This document shows, one piece after another, positions 57,480 to 64,000 of a stretch of 64,000 nucleotides of DNA (position 1 is the first letter of the stretch; the number at the start of each line of letters is the position of its first letter). The notes below the pieces were generated by a model. It saw only the letters and a program-made list of their open reading frames with translations, had not been told where the DNA came from and did not search any database. The translations under genes and the position numbers were made by a program. Source of the stretch: Nereocystis luetkeana. Lineage: Eukaryota; Sar; Phaeophyceae; Laminariales; Laminariaceae. The stretch is taken from the NCBI GenBank assembly GCA_031213475.1, contig JARUPZ010000016.1, forward strand, positions 6,565,046 to 6,629,045. Direction: 5' to 3'.

Positions 57480-58847
57480 AGGTAGACGAGCACGAAGAGG
57501 CGCACCTTCGCGGTGTCTTCCGCGGACACCAGCTGCCAAAAAAAGCCGGCCTTCGGGCCGCACACCCATGGTCTTACCTGGAGCAGGCAATTAATTTAAA
57601 TTGGGGCTCGAAGCGCCAAACACGAGGGAGCAAAGCGACCAAAGATTTTTGTTTTTCCTATAGGCGAAAAAGAGTTCCGAGTAGTGTTTCGTATAGCGAT
57701 GGGTACAGGCTTCGGTCATGTACTGCGGAACCTCCGCTACCGACGAAAGCGCGGCAGTTGGTCTTGATGGGTGCACCTTTCGCGCAAGCAGCCGTTAGCG
57801 GTTCCCTGGTGTTGATGTGGCCGTGATGCCTGCGTCACCACCCGTGAGACGTCGAACGTGGGAAGGACGTGCCATTCAGCCCAAATGCTGCAATAAAATC
57901 ACCGGAAAACTGTACATGCCCTCGCTCGAGCACCCGAAACTTTAAAACACGAAAATGGGACGGGTTTCACTTCGCTGTTTTGACCGTATGCCTCGAGGTG
58001 GCCGGCCTTGTTGCTCAAACTGGGGACAAAATGACGTTCTTTACCGCTTCCATATCCGCGACGCAACGTGCTCCTTCAGTTTCGCATCATTGTAGCTAAC
58101 CTCCGGTGGGCGTGAATGTAGCGACACCTGTCCCGTTTCAATATTATGTCTACATCGTCTCGTCGCCCGCCGTACTGGCGGAGGGGCTATGTCACTGCCA
58201 CGAAGGTTTATGGCAAACGGTCTCGCCTTCACCACTGTACCAAGTCTTCTCACGGAATTTTGAAAAAAAACATAGTTATTCGTCATCCCTAAAACATGCA
58301 AACTACTGCAGGCGCCGTGGCAAAGTAGGATACTGCATCGCATGAAAACCTCTCGGCACATGCCCACTCCGGCCGACGGCGGTGGCAGGGGGGGGGAACA
58401 AGAGTCATGGCAACTTTAGCACGGGGCTCAGTATGACAGAAACTACACCCATGTATATATATCGCTGATACTGCTCAAGCATAAACGGCACGAGGAGGCA
58501 CAACGGTATGCTTATATAGGTCACAGAGGTGGTGGGCAGCGTGAGTCGCCACGGACCAGTAGGTAGAGGTTGGGGTAAAATCAAACGCCCAATTGAACCT
58601 TCAAGATTGATACCTACAACGTGCGCGCGCTAAAACGGCGACGAAAGAAGTGCCGGTGGCTTACTTAGTGCCAGTGTTGCTCACCTGAATCGAGATTTCA
58701 TCCCTATACCCTCTTCATGGAAAACGCCGGCGTTCGCGTTAACACCAATCTGGGCCCTTGCTCTCCGTCGCCGTTCGGGATTCACCCATCGTGCACGCTT
58801 CTTCCGCCCCCCCCCCCCCCCCCCCCCCCTCGCCCCACTTCCTCCAG
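57480..58847. other. Stretch with no firm gene
   Basis: Frames are open in places (57395-57826 plus) with no family. A MENAGVRVNTNLGP frame at 58717-58800 precedes the C-run of the candidate exon at 58848. Confidence 0.4.
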
Positions 58848-58986
58848 ACCTGCGGCGGCTGGTGTGGGTTTAGGGCTGAGAGCTACGGCACCGTGGAGTG
58901 TTTTATTTACCCAGGAAGTGAATCCGGCGGCGAGGCGAGTCCCCTCTGCCCCATCTCCGTCGCACGTAGCTCACTCGCCGCGCCGG
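58848..58986 (+). CDS. Candidate exon, unknown protein
   Basis: After a run of more than 20 C and the acceptor TTCCTCCAG, a frame reads TCGGWCGFRAESYGTVECFI then YPGSESGGEASPLCP, ending at a donor GG before GTAGGTG. The layout matches verified exons in this window, but no family is recognised and no neighbouring exon is confirmed. Confidence 0.3.
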
Positions 58987-59399
58987 GTAGGTGTGGCGAT
59001 TTTTCTTGTCTGCCAAGACGAGCACCTTTGCCGTTGGCGTTTTCACCCCGGCGTGCGGTTCCTTGCGCCGACTCTCATGCACGACTGTTGTTTACTACTG
59101 TTTGTTTTTGTTGTCTTCCGTCAGCGAATTGACCCCCTAAGCAAGCAACGCCTATGTTGGTCTCCTCCTGCTCCCTCTCCGCCATCGCCGCCGCTGCAAG
59201 GGCATCGCTTTCGGCTGCGTGTGCAAGACAAGCGCATGCCAAACACCCACGTGTATGTTGCAAGTATGCGACACCCCTTTTTAGCAGATCTTATTTTCTT
59301 GGTCCGGGCCAGGCTCTACCAGGTATTCTTTTCATGTGTGAGATAGGATGTGTCCCTACTCTCAAACCGATTCACTCGCGTCCTGCATTTGGCAGATTT

Positions 59400-59495
59400 C
59401 CCTTTTAGTACCGCAGTCGTCCCGTTTTGGGAACAAACTGCTTGGAATTTGACTGGATTGCCCCCAAAACGGGACTGCAGCTCTAAAAGGGGTAA
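59400..59495. mobile_element. MITE family 2
   Basis: CCCTTTTAGTACCGCAGTCG to CTCTAAAAGGGG. Confidence 0.8.
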
Positions 59496-60397
59496 CACCA
59501 GGTTCCTCGTTTGGCGGCAAATGTGAGGGGTATACCCCCCTTTGACCATTATACCCAATAAAAAGGCGGAGTAATTTGGTAAGTTTACACAACAATCCAC
59601 CAGCAACAGGGACCCGGTGTGGTCGGTGGTATAGTGCTGTGCGGGTCGCTGCTCAGAACATCGGGACCTTGGTATGGATATCGTGCAGTGGGTGTGGGGC
59701 CTCTTGTGAGCTTGAGCGCTGTCGATAAGCGACGGTGCAACTACTGATGTGCGATGACGGCTGTGGTTAGTTTGTTGTGCACTGCAAATCTGTACTCGTA
59801 CGCATGACGACGACGTCCTATTAGCCAGTCTCACGGGACTGTCAAACTTGAAATAGCGTACGTAGCACGTTGGTTCCATTATTTTGTTTTAGACTCGTGC
59901 CTATCTTATTTTTCAAGTCGAAGTGCTGGGCAGAACACACAACCCAACCATCTGGCATCGATTGAAGACGAGCTCTCTCCGTTGGTTCCGAGGTGCGAAG
60001 ACCAGCCCCGCCAATCGACCGCGCTTGCTACCCTCCCCCTCGAGATCAACACGGGCTACGTCAACGTCCGCCGAAACGAGACCACCGGCATAAGGCAGAA
60101 ACGACGGCAAGACTCAAAATTCGCTGCAAGAACAAAGCAACGAGACAGCTCAGCGAAGAGGACCAAGCAGCACAAGCCAACGTTGAGGAATCGGGTCATC
60201 CTGGAGGCGCTCCGCGAGCAGCCACCGCCTTGCGAGCACAGGAGCCCCTTCGCTTACTCTACTTCCTGCGGTTTTCGGTGAGCCAGTCGTGGTGCGCCCC
60301 TTTGTTTCGTGCGTTGCCGTGGCTTCGCTGTCATTTGAGTAATAATAAGACGAACAAGAGGAGAATCGCCCACGGTTTTCGGGCTGCGTTCGGCTTC

Positions 60398-60431
<34 letters not shown>

Positions 60432-60919
60432 GGCAGCAACGGCAGCAACAGCGCAGCAGAAGCAGCAGTGTTTGACGACTTGACCCACAGATCCAATAAA
60501 GCAGTTCGTAGTCTACACTGTTATAGCGCTCCCTCCTTCTGTCTTTCAGGCGGTCGGGGTTTTAGGGTTGGGTCTGTTAGGGTTCAATCAAGAAATTTCA
60601 ACAATTTTCACGTTTTTTTACAGCAGTAATGATAATATCAGTACTCGTACAGCAGTACTGCTGTACACTACACCCATAAGTAGATGTTCGTTGCGCCGCC
60701 TTTACTACAGTAGTAGTAGCTTGTGTGCCGCAGTGGATGTACACGTACACAGCAGCAGTACTGCTGTATCTTCGCTGTTGCATCCATCGAATAGCACCGC
60801 CCACAGCCTACCGCACAGAAGTATAGGGTAAATTCCTCTGAATACTCTCCGTGTATTGTGGTCGCACACATCGGCCCATGACGGCTACGTGTGTGCGTAC
60901 ATACCCCCTGGCACCTCCG

Positions 60920-60986
60920 TGATCGAGAATATAAGGTACCTTTCGACTGCCACAATATGTATAAAAGTTCCTTATATTCTCGATCA
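60920..60986. mobile_element. MITE family 3, short hairpin
   Basis: TGATCGAGAATATAAGGTAC pairs with TTCCTTATATTCTCGATCA. Confidence 0.7.
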
Positions 60987-61905
60987 GAATGGTATGATAT
61001 TCCGAGTATAATATAATAAATAGTGTGTGTGTACCATGTACGATTATAGACTTATACACGTAGTGGTCGAGCCGAGCATAGTGTGTACGCACGCGTTCTT
61101 CCGCACTGCTATTATAAATAGACTGCACGAGTAGAAAAAAATGTCGCGTGTCGTGGGAATGGGAATGCTGTTGCGAGACCACCGCATCACGTATGTGCTG
61201 CCTCAAAAGCGATACCTGGTTTGCGCTTTCTTCTACGCGTTTCATGAGTCTACCGACATCAAACATGCGCTGTCTTACTGCTCGTACCGCTGCTGTATTA
61301 TACCTCTCGGACAAGACAAGAGAAAACACGAACAGCCCCTATAAACCATTACGAGACGGTACCCTAACGCATACATGCAGTCGTACTCGTAGGGTGGGTG
61401 GGTGGGTGGGTGGGCGCACCAAAGGCGCGCGCCCACACACCATCACCACCAACACCACCACCAAACACCACCACACAAAGCCAAGGCAGGTCGAAGCACG
61501 GTACATACATTGATCGGTCGGTTGATCTGTGTGCTCGGCTGCTGAGTCAGGCATGCCACACACGCCCTGATTCGCATGCTACATGATACGTATGCTCTGA
61601 TACTCGCACCCAACACGCTCTCATTGTGACAGAGTTTTCACCCTTGGTTCAACCCAGGCAGCAGGCAGTAACATGGTTATGACATCCCCGTCTCCCCTAT
61701 ATTGTTGTGGAGGCGTTCGCGCATACCTCACCGCGGTACCTCACCAGCATGCAGCAAGCAGACGTTCGCTCTCCCTGCGGCAGGATGATTTTTGAATACT
61801 GCTGTTGGAAATGCGCCCACGCTTTTTTGGGGTACAAAGCACTTGGAATTAGTGTGGAATAGTTTTTGCAGTTCTGGCAGGGGTCTAGCTAAGAACAGCA
61901 CGCGC

Positions 61906-62332
61906 ATATCCCATGCCATGCCATGCCATCCCATGCCATGCCATGCCATGCCATCCCATGCCATGCCATGCCATGCCATCCCATGCCATGCCATGCCATG
62001 CCATGCCATGCCATGCCATGCCATGCCATGCCATGCCATGCCATGCCATGCCATGCCATCCCATCCCATCCCATCCCTCCTATCCCATCCCATCCCATCC
62101 CATCCCATCCCATCCCATCCCATCCCATCCCATCCCATCCCATCCCATCCCATCCCATCCCATCCCATCCCATCCCATCCCATCCCATCCCATCCCATCC
62201 CATCCCATCCCATCCCATCCCATCCGATCCCATCCCATCCCATCCCATCCCATCCCATCCCATCCCATCCCATCCCATCCCATCTCATCCCATCCCGTCC
62301 CATCCCATCCCATCCCATCCCATCCTATCCCA
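61906..62332 (+). repeat. Pentanucleotide satellite, CCATG block then CCCAT block
   Basis: About 30 CCATG units with scattered CCATC (61906-62060), then about 50 CCCAT units. Confidence 0.92.
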
Positions 62333-62664
62333 CCAAAAAAACGTGTGTTTGTTATTTTCGTGTTTCTTGAGGTCTCCCCGACCCAGGATGCGCTACCGCG
62401 GATATGCAAAACTATTCCACACTAAACCCAAGTAGATTGCTCAAAAAAAGACAGGGGCGCAAATTATTAAGTTTTTTTTACCCAACCCAGCTTACAAAAA
62501 GGGGAGGGTATATCAGCAGGCAGATATGTTGTACTTGCAATGTAATCGAAGCCTTCCATTCGTTCCGGTTGCGTAGTAAAACAAATTATACTCAGTCCTA
62601 CTTATGGATATTGCAATGATACTGCTTTGGATGATGCAGAAAGGCCGGCAATTGCTGGACACGG

Positions 62665-62900
62665 GTATTATTATTAGACTTGCCTTCCGACAATATGGCG
62701 TAGATGCCATTCCCATGTAAACCGAATATCCTTCCGTAAATCAGCAGTATTCCTCGTACGCTTCTCTGCCGGCCGTTTCCCAATTTCCATTCCCCACATC
62801 ATTTCAACTCAGCTTGATATCGTGTTGGTAGTACTTGGAAGGCGTATCTTGGATGGAAACCAGGGGTTTCCAGCGAGCAAATCAGCGCCATCTCAGTCTT
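62665..62900 (+). repeat. Repeat shared with 36425-36555, joined to a fragment of the 54-55 kb family
   Basis: After the shared block, the minus strand at 62830-62900 reads CCATCCAAGATACGCCTTCC, as at 54140. Confidence 0.65.
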
Positions 62901-62942
62901 CTATCGTGCCCGAAAGGAATATAGCCGCTCTCCTTCTAACTA

Positions 62943-63047
62943 TTACGGGGGACCATAGTTAATAGGACCAAATATTGTTAGTAGAAATTGTTAAATATAT
63001 AGGTTTTTATGTATACCACAGGTCCTATTAACTATGGTCCCCCGTAA
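62943..63047. mobile_element. MITE family 1
   Basis: Nearly intact copy, TTACGGGGGACCATAG to CTATGGTCCCCCGTAA with TA flanks. Confidence 0.86.
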
Positions 63048-63323
63048 TATTACGCATTCAACACTAGTGAGCACCGATAAGTACCTGCCCGACAGGCAAC
63101 CACCCTGCTCAATAGGCACAATTGATAATATTGCGTTTCCCCCCCGGCAGCCTGCAGCATATGGTTCAGTCAACTTCGATAGTTTTGTGAGACATTCCAC
63201 GGAAAAAAAAGAACAACAACAACAAAAAATAAGAAGGAAAACCTGTACTTTCATTGTTGCTGTTCTGCTGCATTCATGCGTTTTTTGTTTTTATTTTATT
63301 CCCCTTCTCACCACCAGTGTGTC

Positions 63324-63420
63324 TTAACCCTTTTATAACCGCAGTCCCGTTTTGGGGACAATCCAGTCAAATTCTAAGTAGTTTGCCCCCAAAACGGGAC
63401 TGCGGCACTAAAAGGGCTAA
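63324..63420. mobile_element. MITE family 2 with TTAA and mutated TTAA
   Basis: TTAACCCTTTTATAACCGCA to CACTAAAAGGGCTAA. Confidence 0.83.
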
Positions 63421-63524
63421 CCAGCATTTAGGATCCCCTTGATGATGTGGTGGCCAAAACGATGACAACTCAGGGTGTTGTTATCCGTCTGCGAGCAGCG
63501 TGGTGAGTTGCCCAGCAGTGTGGG

Positions 63525-63670
63525 GCAGAGAGTCGTACGGCGCCCTTGCCGCACGATTCCTTGCGCTCAACTATTGTGACGCGGACACCAACCATCGCAT
63601 CGTCCCTCAAATACCGCAAGTGGCCACAATGGTTGCTGCAATCGTCACCTGTTTTTTTTGTCGTCGTCGA
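63525..63670 (+). repeat. Diverged repeat shared with 48095-48240
   Basis: GCCGCACGATTCCTTGCGC and GGACACCAACCATCGCATC match the other copy. Confidence 0.6.
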
Positions 63671-64000
63671 TTTTTCCTAGCGTCTGGAGAGTCGCAAGAA
63701 GAGAGTTTGTAAAATCTTGCCTTCAGTTGCCGCCATTAAATGACTCTGACGCTGCCACCATCCGCACATATATATAGAACTACATACTTAGATCACAACC
63801 CCTGAGCGTGCTCGGTTGGTGCATCCCTGGCCTCTCAGAGCTCCCACTTCCAAACCGCCTCCTTTCATCACTTGCCGGACCTTTCCAGCAGTTCTTTGTT
63901 TTCTCGGTCCTTTCTTCCTTTTTTCTTCTTTCGTTCTGTGTGCATGCGTGTTCTCCGAGCACGGCATCGCGGGAGGACCCCGCACGGTCGCGGGTGTCAG

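Larger units (their letters stand above)
59620..62335 (+). repeat. Segmental duplication, copy 2, ending in CCATG/CCATC satellite
   Basis: Counterpart of 42905-45415. The reading frame NVRRNETTG with a basic stretch RTKQRDSSAKRTKQHKP is longer here (to about 60279). A CAG-rich insertion lies at 60400-60450. The satellite at 61906-62332 is CCATG-based on its left and CCCAT-based on its right. Confidence 0.78.

Noticed and set aside
61728-62435. MGWDG and SHPIP repeat proteins
   Set aside because: Pentanucleotide satellite open in all frames.

Overview
This window is eukaryotic nuclear DNA. The genes are split by long spliceosomal introns, the intergenic and intronic DNA is packed with microsatellites, MITE-like palindromes and non-LTR retroelements, and there are no operons or prokaryotic signals. 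Intron structure, telomere-like CCCTAA motifs and gene content fit an alga. A stramenopile, possibly a brown alga, is my best guess, but this is inference and no sequence here proves it.

Two genes can be reconstructed exon by exon with consistent splice phases. (1) Minus strand, about 17.7 kb down to 1.9 kb: a CoA-acylating methylmalonate-semialdehyde dehydrogenase (ALDH6 family). Eleven exons are visible, the catalytic Cys lies in GQRCMA, and the last ~100 residues lie beyond the left edge. One junction only works through a 5-nt microexon (12318-12322), next to a 24-nt exon; one intron has a GC donor. (2) Plus strand, 24.4-38.4 kb: a cathepsin Z/X-type papain-family protease. Nine exons cover the HIP loop and the catalytic Cys, His and Asn, followed by a C-terminal extension with one transmembrane helix. 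Its N-terminal exon(s) were not found. The two genes are head to head with about 6.7 kb between their visible 5' ends.

Right of 38.4 kb only weak gene content is visible: an unknown two-exon C-terminus (50300-51785), an unknown ORF followed by a decayed conserved fragment (40256-41330), one candidate exon near 58.85-58.99 kb, and degenerate multi-copy gene fragments at 54.0 and 55.4 kb. A ~2.5 kb segment is present twice in direct orientation (42.9-45.4 and 59.6-62.3 kb), each copy ending in a CCCAT-type satellite.

The most striking pattern is a LINE/SINE pair that both end in a short GAGTAC-like motif plus a poly(C) tail. Many truncated copies are present. Nine of the recognised 3' splice sites have such a tail, in the sense orientation, about 15-240 nt upstream, so the retroelement tail seems to act as the polypyrimidine tract or to mark a preferred insertion site. 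Other repeats include a TA-flanked palindromic MITE (12 copies), a TTAA-flanked MITE (13 copies), a long-TIR foldback element with a telomere-like core, and a tandem array that alternates telomere-like repeats with CCAAT boxes.
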